A stretch of 64,000 nucleotides of DNA, from positions 6,375,501-6,439,500 of the forward strand of contig CM034102.1 of assembly GCA_019914945.1 (NCBI GenBank), given 5' to 3'. Both the position numbers and the translations under genes were made by a program. The stretch comes from Typha latifolia (lineage: Eukaryota > Streptophyta > Magnoliopsida > Poales > Typhaceae). Under the pieces are notes generated by a model that ran no database searches, was not told the DNA's origin, and saw only the letters and a list, made by a program, of their open reading frames with translations. This document shows positions 50,101 to 61,296 of this stretch, piece by piece. The stretch's first letter is position 1, and every line of letters starts with the position of its first letter.

Positions 50101-53100
50101 AGTCATATAAGTATTTAAGTCAAATTCAAATCTGAGACGTGTAAGCCTTTAAGCTAGTTTTAGTAGGATTTATTGTATCCGACCTCTTTATATAAAGGTG
50201 CTAGGCTTCTTTACTTAATCATCTATGCATTCATTGAAGAATTAAGAATTATGTTTTAGCCTTAGACTATTTTAGGGGTAAGATAATTTAGGAGTAGAGG
50301 TAAATTAATCATAGCCATTTATTTTTTTAGGAGTAAATATAACTTAGAACCCAAATTCTAACTCCAAACCATAGTCACCATCACCTTCATGAGCCACTCT
50401 ACCTTAGGGCCATCCACTATCACTCTTGGCCATTCACCATATTCCGACAATTGCTGCAACGTAGAATAATTACCAATCTATCTAATTTTGACATTCCTCC
50501 ATTTTTTGACCTAGAATCACTTGAAATCAAACCCATTAGATCCATGACTTTCGAAACTTCCTCCCATAAAAATATCATAATTTTCTTACGTCAAAATCCG
50601 ATTTGTAATATTGATATCAGAGCCAATGTTCTTTGGTTGATAGTTAACATGAGATCGAGGAAGACGAACGAGGAAGGAGCACCCACAGAATTCCAAGATC
50701 TTGTCTCCATCACTGTGGAGGTTTTCTCAGTGCTGCTACTATTGTTGACATCCCAGCTTGAGGTGTTGTAGACCTTGTTGTCAATACAAGTGTCCATGGC
50801 TGAGATGGTGTTTGCTATTTGCGAACTCTATGACGAATGGATACCACGAGCAAAGATAGAGGCGTAGGGCTGAACCATGGCCGCTTGCACACACCATGAT
50901 AGCTGCACTAATTCGCACTGAACTAGTCAAGAAGGACGATTCGTTAGTGAAATACGGTGAACTAGCACACCGTCAGCCAAAACAAAGGGCTATTAAAGGG
51001 CCTCCTTCTCAGCCCATAAGTGACGTTGTAATCTAAGAACACGCCTCTAGTCTAGCCGGCTTGAACCAACTTGTGCGCGCACCCACAAGCCTAACATGGG
51101 TTGTCCCATGTATTCAGGTCTTGGTCAAGCCTAGAGTCAAGCCTTGGTCCAATATGCACCAAGATCATTAATAGTCCAATCATTCCACTTCCAAGTCTCG
51201 ACGTACATACATTGGTCCTCGATGTGCCAAAACTCTAACCAATCAACCGTGTGCAAGGCCTAGACTAGAGTTGAGTCCACACTGGATTGCGAGTGAGTCT
51301 AGTCGTAGCTTTGGATTAATTATTTTAGCACCATTCAACGGGACACATTAGGCTACACTTGGCCGAGCCGTAGCCTCCTTCACAAATTATGTCTTGGATT
51401 TGACTCGAATTTTTGAGGAAATGATTCGAGAGCGATGAAAGGTATGGAAACCACCATAGGCACCTTGAGAACAAGGCGATCAAATATGTGGTGGGTTGAT
51501 ATGAACTGTGTTAGATTAGATCACATTATGAGGACATTGAGCTCGTTGGATCAAGTTTATTTATCTTTTAATTAATTCATAATGTAAGTTTTTAAGACAA
51601 GTCTAGTTAAGTAATGTAAGCCATCAAGACAAGTCCAATTAAATCATATGAGCCTTTACGGCTAGTTTAGTTAAATGATATAAGCTTTTAAGAAAAGTTT
51701 AATTAAGTCATGTAAGCCTTTAAGACAAATCATAATTCGAGACATGTAAGCTTTTAGAACTAGTCATAGTAAGACTCATTATACTCGACCTCTATATATA
51801 GAGGGGATAGGCTTCTTTATTTAATTATTTAAGCATTCATTGAGAATTAAAAATTATATTTTAACCTTAGACTATTTTAGGAGTAAGAGTATGATAATCT
51901 AGGAATAGAAGTAAATTAATCATAACTGTTTATTGTCGTAGAAGTAGATATAACTTAGAACTCAAATTCTACCTCCAAACCCTAGCCACCGTTATCTCCA
52001 TGAGCAACGCTACCTTACAACCGACTATCACCCTCCGACCACCACTGCAATGTCGGATAATTACCGATCTTTCAAGTTCTAACCTTCCTCTTATTGTTTT
52101 AATTTTATCTTTTCACTTTGACCCCGATTCACGTGAAACCAAATGCTATTAGATTTGTGACTTCCGAGGTTTTTTTTTCATAAAAATATCATAATTTTCT
52201 TACGTCCAGATCGTTTTAGATCTCGTTCGTAATAGATAGCATGCATAATTATGCATAATAAGTTGAAATGAAATATTTTGTGCTCATAGGGATACATGGG
52301 ATTGTAGTCAAATTATTTTCTCCTAGGGTCCTCATAAAAAACCTACCTGTATTTTAAAGCTACTCAGAAAACCTCCTATTTTATTTTTTGCATATCTCAG
52401 ATCTACTTTTATAGGTATATTTATACATAACCACCTCCATAGGAATATTCTTAGAATATTCTTGTATTTCCAACAAAAATGCCTTTCGGTTGTTTCTTTT
52501 TATGCAATGTAGGAAAAGTGAGAGAGAAGGGAACATCTTATAAGCTAACTCGGGGTGGTCTTTTGTTTATTAGATATATGCTTCAAAGAAGGAATCTAGT
52601 TAGTTCTTTGACCAAAGAAGATTTCCTGCTACAAGCCTACAACTTAATAACTGAATAGGTGTGCCATGTAGGGCTGTGTAGAAATATATCTTCTGTCTGG
52701 GTTAGCAAATTATATAGCAATCACATGCTCTCACAAGTAGTAAAATCTCTTGAGAGAACAACTTATGGAGGAGAAACCATGTAACTCGCTTTATGAGCCA
52801 GTGATTTATATAGAAATCACATTCTGTACAGAAATTAACACATTTATCTCTCTCTGTGATATTCATATAGAAATCATTTTCTCGGCATGAAACACCACTA
52901 ATCCTACATGACCCAACCCACCAATTTGAAATACTTTTTCCAAAAGTCACCTATTCAGTTATTTAATTTGGGCAAGAAACCTAATCTGGTTAAATACCTG
53001 GAGTGAAGTTATTAATATGAGAAAGGAGGTGGTCATTTGCAATATGGCCAAATTTTAGGTTGTCATTTGCTATAAAAATTTTTTAAAAAAATCCTTAGTT

Positions 53101-56100
53101 CCTTCTTACAGTTGATGGTTTGTTACATCAGTATATAGGTCTCATCATTGAATTGTATGTAAGAAAATTGTCCTGCGTAGGCATCAAAAGGAGACTTGCT
53201 GATAGAGGTGTAACCCGTTACTGAATTTGATCCAGATCCGTCTAACTCGGATATGGATCTTGATTTTCTGATTTATATAATAAATGGGTTGGTTTGTATA
53301 GGTAATTTCGGATCCAATTGGATTTAGATTAAGAGTTGGATCAGGAGTGAATATGTATCGGGGCTCCGGTGGATATATATTATATATATAGATATTTTCT
53401 TAAAAGTCCGTAGATAATAGTTATGTAGTCCAATAATGAAATTGTGTAAATAGAAGCCTTGTATTGCTCCAATTCCTTTATAGTATGAATATTCTTAAGT
53501 CCCCAAAAATAATCTTTGTACTACTATTTGCTAAATATGTTAAGTTTGCGTCATTTTTTGTGAGATGATTAAAATATTGTGTTCTAATTTTAGCTTTTAA
53601 ACTATCATAATTGTGTTCCAAAAGTTGTGACTTGTTGCTTCAGATAAGATTTTGTTGCTTCACAATAAGATTATCTTTTTTCATGGTATATTGGTTATTC
53701 ATGAGGAATTTGAATCCGATCCGTTATCCAGTTGAATTTGAATCCTATTTGAGTCCAATATATAATTCGATAATAAATGGACCAGATATAGATATTACAA
53801 ATACCTATCCATTTAAAATCCAATTCACGTCCGAATCCAACAAAATTAAATGGATATGGATTCAATCTTTGTACGTATCCAACCAAATCTGATTTAGTTA
53901 TGCCTACCCATGGATCCAAAAATCAGTTGATCTGGATGAGAATCAGGTCGATACTAGTCAATTGACTAGTATCAAGTGGGCATCGGGCATATTGGCCGAT
54001 CCGTGTTGAGATACTCAAGACAATGAGTTTTATGCAATTTGGTGAAGCAATCAACTATTTTATCTGTAGAAGATACATTAGGAAGATTGAAAGAGCCAAC
54101 TAAAAATTGATATTAAACAAAGTGATAGTCCATCTCAATGTGCTTTGTTCATTCTTTGAAAGATAAGATTGCTGGTAGAATGGCGTGTAGTAGGATTGCC
54201 AGCTCAATCAGCGAGACAAATTTGTTGACATCAAAAGTGCACGAGTAATAGCCACCTGCATATATCTAAGAATGGAAAGAAGTGTTGCATAATAATTAGA
54301 TCATAAGGTTGATAAGATTTACAAAATCAAGAGAGCTTCTGCTCAGAAAGAAAGTACGACAAATGAATTTGAGGAGAAGAGCATGCTTAGTGTTTGGAAT
54401 GTGTCGATGCCTGAGTTTTAACAATACCATTTTGCTCATGAGTAGGGATAAGACTATCGGAAAAAAGTCTCATGGGATTGAAAGATAGAATGCATAAGAG
54501 CATTATTGTACTTTTCAGCAGTCAGATTTGAAAACCTTAATACACCTATGGTGCTGATTGTGATAGAGGTAAAAATATGATAAACATGTCGAATTATAGA
54601 TCTATGATGAATGAGGTAAACCCATATATATCTAGATAAGTCATCAATACAGCTCATGTAATACAAGTATCCACACATAGAAGGTCAAAGGGCCAGTCCT
54701 TAAATATCAGAGTGAAGAAGATCGAAAATTGAATTATTTCTACTATTACTGGAAGAAAAGGAAAGGGCCAAGTGTTTTGGCCAACTTGCAACCCACAAAT
54801 TTGACAAAGAACTAAATGAATCTTGTCCTAAGTCTCCAAAATGAACAAACCTTTAAGACGAGACTAAAACATATGATCTAAACGACAATGCCATAAGTCA
54901 ACAGGAGGAAGTGTAATACCTACAAAATGAGACACAGTATGGACATCTAAATGGAAAAAGAGATCATAGAGGCCGCTAACTCTTATGACCAACTTCAATC
55001 TCTTAGTTGGTACACAAATCTTGCACAACAAAAGCGGACATAGTAAATAAGACATAATAGACAAAAAGATGGTTCATACTTATGTAGGACATGTGGCAAT
55101 GTAAGATGACCAAAAGGGGCGAAAGTGGTGGTGGTACAACTAGATTGGCGAATGGGAAGAAGAGATCCATTAGGAAATGGAGATAAATGAGTAGCGGAGC
55201 AGTCAATAAGAATATATGAGTCTGCTATCATGTGCTGAGTGGCACCAGAATCCATAATCCAAATGTCCCTAGTAATGCCAATTTACCATAATGGCTGATA
55301 TATTTGAGACATCAGGCTGAGATGCACACGTAGTTGACCCCAAAGCAAAAAAGGCCATCTTGGGGAAAACAATAATAGACATAGTTGCATCCTACCAGGG
55401 ATGACTCTTGGTTTTGCGGTTCTTACACTTTTTTGGATACAATTCCCAACAAGTCACAATTATGTGACCAACCTTGTGACAATGAGAGCACTGTGGACAA
55501 GACCAAGAAGAATACACAGTAGGAGAGGAAATATAGTAGCAGCTACAAGACCCTTGTCCGTACAAGTAGACAAGATGGGTAATGAATGAGCATGAAGAGA
55601 CTGAATAGTATGCAGGACATGTTCCCTCTACAGCTAGCTTAGCAATCGCAGACTCAAGACTAGGTTGGTTACTGCCCAGTTAAGAGGCAAATTCCAGGTG
55701 AGCGTATAAATGTTGATATAATTGTTGACGCTCTCGGAAGGCCTCATAAGTACTAACAAATTGCAAGGGAACAAGAGACTCTAAAGTATGCAACTCATGC
55801 CAAAAGTATCACTTATAACCATAAAATTATTTGGTGTGATCACCTTGTTGAGTGCTCTATGCAGCGGATAGAAGGTGATACTCCTGCGCATCACTAGACT
55901 CAACAAAACGAGATCTAAGATGACTCCATAGGTCAGTTGCAATATTAAAACTGATGAGGTTTGGACATAGATCCTTGTCAATAGAGGCAATCAGATATGC
56001 TCGTACATCACCATCACGAGCTTTATGGACAACATATTCCTTGCACATAGACGCCTTTTCATCTAGATCATTAGAAGGCACAAAATTAGATGTCAAGGTG

Positions 56101-58974
56101 ACTATAAGGGATTAAAGATTATGACCATCCAAAGCAATCTCCACCATAACAAACCAATAGGGCTAATCAGCTGCTGTTACAAGAGAAAAGTCGGTGGAGG
56201 TAGGAAGATAGTCATCAGTTGGATCGGAAGTAGTCACAGATATTTAGATGGCAGCAGAAGATGATAAGAGTGATGGTCTCAATGACAGGTCTCTGCAACA
56301 ACAATTTCAGCAAGAGCAGCAGCAGGAGGAATTTCAGCAACAGCGCAACAAATACAGATGCGGCGGAGAAAGATTCATGCGACGGAAGAGAGAACATTTG
56401 AGGAAGAAGGGTGCATGTGACAGGTCAACAATCGGGGATCTACAGTGGAGATTTGCTGATTCCGCAATTAGTCTCTCGCACACAGTGAGAGAGTCAGCAA
56501 GAAAGAGAACTACTATAGAGGCATGCGCATGCGGGTAGATTCACTGGATTAAGAGGGTAAGTGGGTCATGTGAGAAGTCCACATCAAAGTGAATTCCACA
56601 GGATTTGAGATTGTGTACGGTTAGCCGAGAAGAAAACAACCCACAACGTGGGTCAACTAAGAGTGGCAATGAAGAGAAGGAAAGAAATAGTAGGAACCTT
56701 AGGGCTATGATACAACACTACAATGGAGAAAAGTCACTACTCATTCTCATTAGGATAAAGAATATATTGATACAACAATTGTAATGTAACCTCTGGCACG
56801 ATATAAGGACTCTACGCATAAATATGTAAATTAACACGTGTAATTCTGGTGGCAATTCTTGATTCTTCAGAGGACACCACTTGAAATGACACTGAGTCCT
56901 CGTCCTTTGCATTGAACGAGGTCATGGATTTATTCTTGGAAACAGCCTCCTTAGAATTGAGTTAGCCCCAGACCCTGTTAAGTGGAAGCTTTATGCATTG
57001 GGATGCAAATTCTTGAGAATTTTGTAGTCACATGGATCACACGATGACAAGACAGTTGGTCTCCCCTTAATTTTTTTCTGTTGTGCTGCTCACCTCCTAT
57101 GTAAGAGTTCTTTTTATCTTCGTACTTTTCCCTGTCACGTAGCAATCAATTTGAGTTACACGATCAACTTATTTCTTCTTTAAATTCAATCTTACCTGAT
57201 TTGTTATATCTTGTTTTTTAGGTCTTGTAGTAGTCCCATAAATTGCTAGAATTATTATGAAATAACTCAAGATGCAATGAGACAACTGCCTGGCTGGCGC
57301 CTGTCAGGCTTGTCATCTTTGTTGTTTACATTTTCTTGCATTCATTTAATTTATTTCTCAATGTTATTCACACCATTTGTATAATTAATTTCTCATACAG
57401 ATTCTTGTATCTTGCTTTGTGAAGACTTCACACTTTGAAGAGTATCTGTGTGTCAAGGTAAGGCATTTGTATGCAAATAGTTTTTATTTTTTGTCCTCCT
57501 GCTGATCATGGCAGGTTGAATCCTTTATTGTATGTAGTCATTGTCCTTCTGCTAAATTAGTGGGTATATGCATTATATGATAATTATTGTTGAGCAAAGA
57601 ATAGAAAGCAATCTTTCTGCTACATGTTTTCAAGAAAGTTGGTTTTACTTGGATGTTGTTCCATTGGGATGTTTGACTGAGGCATCGTATCTGAATCTCT
57701 GATATTGAGTAAGAACAAAATGGTTGCTTTTTGAGAGATGAATAAGATCTGATTTAGTACAATTGTTTTTGGTTGTGGAATAATATCTTTTTTCCATCAA
57801 GTACATGGCCAATATTCAGTACAATTGTTCTGATTAAGCTTTCTTTCAGTAGTGATTAGTGATTATTGTACTTATTCTTTTTTTACAAGTTGTATAGATT
57901 CTGATTTCATTTATGTTGGCTCATTACATTTGGTTAAGGGATAGTTGAATAAGGATTCTCTTGAAAGATGGATGCTCTATATGCTGTTCAGTTGTCAAGT
58001 CTAATGCCTGTTAATAACCTTCATGCACACGTCTTGCCGAGCTATGCAAAAAGACATTTACAATTCCAAACATGAGTGAAGTAGGGAAAATGAAATATAA
58101 ATTCTCTTCTCATGAATCTTTGGTATGAGGTAGCAGTTACACTAATCCTGCCTTATTTTTTCACCAGATCCTAGAGATTATAGATAGTTAGCAGTCTGTA
58201 TTTCCTTGTTCACAAATAATAAAATTTTACATGTGACAGGAAAGTATTTTGTTGGATCTCCTCCGAGTAATCAGCCACCACCGAGCAAGGCTTGCCACTC
58301 CAATTCGTACAGTCCAGAAAATTTATAGCGATGCTGATATGGAGAACATTCCATATGCTGAAACTATATTCACCCGTGCCAGCACTGCAGCCAGCCGCCC
58401 TTTTCTTTTAGTTGAACCCCTACCAAAAGTCAATGGCGACGACAAGGCTAAACCCCGCCAAACAGCTCGTGAAGAACAGACCTCAAAAACTACCACAGCA
58501 CAGGATGCCAAGGCAGCTCCATCTGATAGCACAGTCAATTCTGACAAGCAGCAACCGAAAAAGCCAAGCACAGGAGATGGTCGATCTAAGAATAGCAAGA
58601 ATGAACCTGCACCATCATCAAATTCTCCCTCCACATCTCAGGTGGATAGCTTTGGCACCAGGGCTGGTAATGATAAGCCTCCTGTAATAGAGACTGTACG
58701 CGACCAATCAGATAGCACTGTTCCTCCAGTCCACGCAAAGAGTGAAGCTGAAAGGGTATCTACTCCAACATCCACAGCTTCCAGGCCTGCATTTGAAGAT
58801 AACATTGTCTTAGGTGTTGCTCTGGAGGGTTCAAAGCGGACACTCCCTATTGAAGAAGGAATGAGTCCAGCACCTAATTCATCAGATGCAAATGAGATGG
58901 ATAAAGTAGGGTCCTCTCCGTCTAAGGATAAGAAAGGTCAAACACCAGCAGCTCCTGAGTCAGGCAAAGGTTGA
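32045..58974 (+). CDS. MSL2/3: Plastid mechanosensitive ion channel, MscS-like (MSL2/MSL3 type)
   Basis: Thirteen coding exons join without a phase error to 673 aa: 32045-32122, 32204-32263, 38294-38451, 43265-43385, 43495-43589, 43689-43802, 47050-47110, 48055-48204, 48356-48466, 48706-48873, 48979-49092, 57401-57457, 58240-58974. All introns are GT-AG. MSL2/3 are plastid inner-envelope channels that relieve hypo-osmotic stress and influence plastid size and division. An N-terminal region starting [10 protein letters not shown] probably holds the transit peptide. Hydrophobic segments lie near 114-135, 154-171, 190-210 and 238-257. The pore helix and start of the MscS domain are at 263-297 ([18 protein letters not shown]). 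The conserved HVGWWSPT (317-324) and HIPNHKF (335-341) follow. The 490-615 tail is rich in Ser/Thr/Pro/Lys, ending with the MSL2/3 hallmark [19 protein letters not shown] (617-635). Length matches Arabidopsis MSL2 (about 673 aa). MSL2 versus MSL3 is not decidable. Confidence 0.96.
34544..34867. repeat. Tandem repeat, 3 x about 108 bp, in MSL intron 2
   Basis: Copies start GCATGGCTAT at 34544, 34652 and 34761. Each carries TTGCTTTGATTCTTGAT, TAGATCTTCTAGAAGTTAAT and TTTTCAGTAAG. The middle copy reads through in frame with the first, giving a spurious 74-codon frame. Divergence between copies is low. Confidence 0.9.
35343..35702. mobile_element. MITE with long inverted repeats (Mutator-like)
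   Basis: The first about 80 bp (GAAATTACGGTTTACACCCT, then ACTATTTATAAATCAAGCCT, then TTTAGCGAATAT) is matched in inverse by the last about 80 bp, with roughly one mismatch in six. The whole element is only 360 bp, so it could fold into a hairpin. No clear 9-bp duplication, so the family is inferred from TIR length and style. Confidence 0.7.
35809..36993. mobile_element. Probable non-autonomous hAT element
   Basis: The left end TAGGGTTGACAAAATAAACG and the reverse complement of the right end (CACGGGTGTAAATGAGCC) are imperfect inverted repeats. Both subterminal regions are dense in GGCTCGAGCTT/AGCTCGGCTTG repeats and share AGCCTAAACAAGAAATAGGG-like and CAAAATTT blocks. A (TA)n lies at 35969-35986. 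No reliable 8-bp duplication was found because the left flank is a CT repeat. The interior has only short frames. Confidence 0.55.
39866..40081. repeat. GC-rich foldback, about 80-bp inverted arms
   Basis: The left arm (39866-39947) contains CGCACTTTGCTGATCTCGTC, GCGTCGGAGCCCTAGCT and GGAGGAAGAAAGG. The right arm (about 40000-40081) is its reverse complement with few mismatches. The spacer is about 52 bp. Weaker pairing extends outward to about 39835/40140. Related ends (GTCGTGCTGACTAGCATG near 39738 and, in reverse, GTCGTGCCACAAGCATG near 40243) suggest a 0.5-kb foldback transposon. It lies inside an MSL intron, so the pre-mRNA would contain the hairpin. Confidence 0.8.
40264..40306. repeat. 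(GT)n-(TA)n compound microsatellite
   Basis: GT run with one TATG interruption, then TATATATATA. Confidence 0.95.
40585..42640 (-). mobile_element. LTR-like segment, antisense in MSL intron 3
   Basis: The left end reads TATCACGACTTGAAATTAAAA with ATCATGACCGGC, resembling the TGTCACGACCC terminus of plant gypsy LTRs. Reading leftward from the right there is a pyrimidine-rich part (42480-42540 in complement), a GC-rich part with GGGCCCAACC repeats (41860-42080), then long AT-rich DNA with a CTCACCTGAG block, the same order as in the solo LTR at 12110-14929. No second end or target duplication was established. Call based on overall style. Confidence 0.35.
43803..47049 (+). other. MSL intron 6, 3.2 kb
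   Basis: Donor GTAAGT, acceptor TTTTGCAG. Mostly AT-rich DNA with no elements I can delimit, apart from the duplication at 46075-46275 and a GTGCTACTGGCACAAC block near 46020 that matches a motif in introns 2 and 3. Confidence 0.75.
46075..46275. repeat. Tandem duplication, 2 x about 100 bp
   Basis: GGAATCATATAAAAATAT at 46075 and GGAATCATATTAAAATAT at 46175 start two copies that share ACTTAAGGATAGAGTTGT and ATGTTTAGAYRTCACC. Confidence 0.75.
49224..49885. repeat. Direct repeat, copy A
   Basis: 662 bp, from GATAGCCTGCATAATTATGC to GTGATATTCATATAG. Matched by copy B at 52235-52870 across its length, with small indels (including a poly-T run at about 49363-49386 here). The two copies look far more alike than the two LTRs between them. 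Confidence 0.88.
49891..52234 (+). mobile_element. Non-autonomous LTR retrotransposon
   Basis: 5' LTR about 49891-50610 and 3' LTR about 51496-52234. Both start TTGATRTGAA and share TATTTATCTTTTAATTAATT, AGACAAGT/TTAAGTCAT blocks, TTATATATAGAGG-like and ATAATTTTCTTACGTC segments. A primer-binding site resembling the plant initiator-Met type (TTGATATCAGAGCCA) immediately follows the 5' LTR at 50611. GTGGTGGG before the 3' LTR may be the polypurine tract. The 885-bp interior has no recognisable gag or pol. No clean 5-bp target duplication. LTR divergence is substantial, so it is old. Confidence 0.8.
52235..52870. repeat. Direct repeat, copy B
   Basis: 636 bp matching 49224-49885, beginning GATAGCATGCATAATTATGC exactly where the 3' LTR ends and finishing at GATATTCATATAG. 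It carries a shorter T-run and an approximately 22-bp insertion (CATCTTATAAGCTAACTCGG region) relative to copy A. Confidence 0.88.
53200..53910. mobile_element. Probable degenerate hAT-like element with GGATCC-type repeats
   Basis: The left end AGAGGTGTAACCCGTTACTG and, in inverse, the right end GGGTAGGCATAACTAAATC are loosely similar. Both subterminal parts consist of GATCCGATCC / GGATATGGAT repeats. No 8-bp duplication was confirmed. Confidence 0.4.
54000..56930 (-). mobile_element. Ty1-copia relic, antisense, reverse transcriptase deleted
   Basis: Read leftward on the minus strand with frameshifts and stops. A primer-binding-like GTATCATAGCCC at about 56703-56714 has a possible 5' LTR remnant to its right. 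Gag follows ([20 protein letters not shown] near 55900), then a CX2CX4HX4C zinc knuckle ([14 protein letters not shown], about 55450-55500). Next come the protease start MDSGATQHM (about 55250), the pre-integrase [10 protein letters not shown] (about 54870) and integrase [17 protein letters not shown] (about 54630), then HEQNGIVK (about 54430). The final part is the RNase H end ([12 protein letters not shown], 54130-54160, then a [17 protein letters not shown] stretch near 54060). The reverse transcriptase and the 3' LTR are missing. Confidence 0.88.
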
Positions 58975-59130
58975 CCGGAGGGGTCATTAGAGGTGACCTA
59001 TAGAATTGGATGAATTATTTGATGTTATCAGAGTGATTGCATTTGTTTCAGATACAGTGGTAATAGCTTTGTAGCTATTCTCTGTAAAGGTGGGTAAAAA
59101 TCAATGTACATTTCATGAAAAGTAATTGTG
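58975..59130 (+). other. MSL 3'UTR region
   Basis: Follows the TGA of the last exon. TGTAAAGGTGGGTAAAAATC and AATGTACATTT near 59085-59115 are plausible polyadenylation signals. The end is inferred. Confidence 0.4.
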
Positions 59131-59649
59131 TTGCCCTTCATTGATTTCCAGTACAAAAGTTGTACACATCACGTGTCTATTATCCTTGTGATTGCTGCGT
59201 GGATAGTGATGTTCGTTGGCACTATCCGAGGATATATTTCCATCCCTACAAGCATACCAGCAAGAGAGATGCAAATTTTACTTGCATACAAGTATGAGCT
59301 GGACTGTTTGCTTGCTAAGTAAATTTGGATTCTCAAATGCTTACATTTGATACCAGCAGAATTAGCCTGTGAAACTTGTTTTACACTCGATATGAAATGT
59401 TTGACAGTTTGATAAAGAAAGTTAGAGTGTATTTTACTGTTGCATTAGGCAAAAACAGATTAAAAGATGCATGGATCGGTCTTTATCACTGGTTTTAGAT
59501 AAAAAGATTGTGTTCGATTGCAATTCATGAGTAAGGGAAGACCAGATTTTAATCGAATGACTTAATTATGATTCTCACTTCCTCCAAAGACTAGCAACCT
59601 CATGAGTGAAAACCAGCAAGTGCTGGTTATGTTGCAATTGGATAAATTA

Positions 59650-59758
59650 GAGAGGTTCTCCTCACTTATTGTGAACAAAAGCTCTAGTGAGTGCTTTACA
59701 GCTTACATAAAACACTAATTGGTTCTGTGGTAGCTGACGTGTCCAAAATAGAAACCTC
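59650..59758. mobile_element. Small MITE candidate, TTA target duplication
   Basis: 109 bp between TTA (59647-59649) and TTA (59759-59761). The ends are GAGAGGTTCTCC and, reverse complemented, GAGGTTTCTATT. The 3-bp TTA duplication fits PIF/Harbinger (Tourist) elements, but the terminal match is short. Confidence 0.35.
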
Positions 59759-61273
59759 TTAGTAAAAAAAACTCGTTACATAATCCATTACTGTTCTTCC
59801 TCTCATATGGCTGGCTGTATGGCGCACTATGTCAAGGTATGCTTCTTGGCAAAGGACAACTTTATGCATACTCTTATTCTTAGAATATTTTATCATAGGG
59901 GTGTTTTGTCCTTATGCGTTGGATATTATCTAACATCTATATAGTATATATATATACATACTGTATGAGTATGATATGCATGCTTCTATTTTTTTCTTTT
60001 TCTTTTTCTTTTCATTAAGCATACATTAAGGACTTTATTAAAGAGCACTAAGTCTAAGTTAGGATGTAAACATCATGGAATAGCCGGCCAGAGAGGCAAT
60101 CATATACTTAACAAGAGACTATTAAAAGACGAAAGTAATAGAAGAAAAAGAATATAAAGTGGAGAAAAGATTCCTCGAAGCACTGTTGCATAGGAAAAGA
60201 AGAAGGACCAACTCTTATCGCATCATGACAAGAAAATATTTAATCCGAGATGGCAAACGGCAACTATATTTAAATCCAACAACAAAGCCATGCCGATCCA
60301 TTTGGTCTCTCCCCCCTTCTTTTTTAAGGCGGCGACACCTCATCTGGATATTATTATTGTTATTGTTAATTTTGAATCTTTCTCGTGAGATTTGAGACCA
60401 ACTCAATCGAGTGTGACCTCAAAAGAAGGCATGGATTTCCAAAAGATTGGTGGGAAGGAGGCCATGTGTCATGTGTGGAATAGAGAAAGTCCTATGAAAT
60501 GATATCTTCACTCCTTACATTTGGATCCCAACAATCTACCTTCCAGTGTAATATATATTTATACCGTCCATTTTTGGACTAATTTAACGAGCCAAATCAG
60601 CCTATGTAGTTAGGTTCTAAATGGTATCACTTGATGGTATGGGATGGGATAGTAGGATTTATTTCTTTTCACGTTTAAGAGGTTACTAATAAAAGTTTTA
60701 GAAAGGTTGAGATTTAATATAATTAGGTTTGAGTCATAAATAAATTAAGGTTATAGCTCACTAATCTATTTGGTACCCAAATAATTCCTACTTATAATTC
60801 AAATGATCAATATAAATCAGAATAATCTGTGTAACCGTTTAACTCCATTTGTTTAACTCAGTTAAACATAATAACATTAACTTTTCCCCCTTTTGCCAAA
60901 ACTAATGTACTTAAAAGAGAGGTGAAGACTCTTACAAAGGATGTGATTTCCAGCATGATCATTTCAACCTTACAAAGTTGCTGCCGTAGAGGTTTGTAAG
61001 GACTCTTAAAATTACAAGGTGAGATTGGATAGAAATTACACCCACCAAAATGGTGTGGTTGCGTTTAAAGAGCAAAAGACACCTCTGGAAAAATCAACCC
61101 TCCTTTCTAAACAGATCGGATCGCACTAAAATCGGATGTCTTAATTTGTTTTCTGAATTCATAAAGTTTTGTGATATATATTACTGAAATTTATAGCACA
61201 ATCACATCTTAAGTATATATATATATACTTAAACTTAGATATTTTCGTAAATAAAATATCATGCAAGGGATTC

Positions 61274-61296
61274 AAAAAAAAAAAAAAAAAAAAAAA
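61274..61296. repeat. Poly-A run (A23)
   Basis: Uninterrupted homopolymer, visible directly. No retrogene or LINE sequence was recognised upstream of it on either strand. Confidence 0.95.

Larger units (their letters stand above)
49093..57400 (+). other. MSL intron 11, 8.3 kb, transposon-filled
   Basis: The largest intron, donor GTATTA and acceptor CATACAG. It separates exons encoding ENQALL and [12 protein letters not shown]. From left to right it holds a 0.65-kb repeat, a non-autonomous LTR element, the second copy of the repeat, a hAT-like stretch (53200-53910) and an antisense copia relic (54000-56930). 52871-53190 and 56931-57400 are plain. Confidence 0.9.

Noticed and set aside
58323..58634. 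103-codon minus-strand frame and a 91-codon plus frame at 58412-58687
   Set aside because: Out-of-frame shadows of the last MSL exon.
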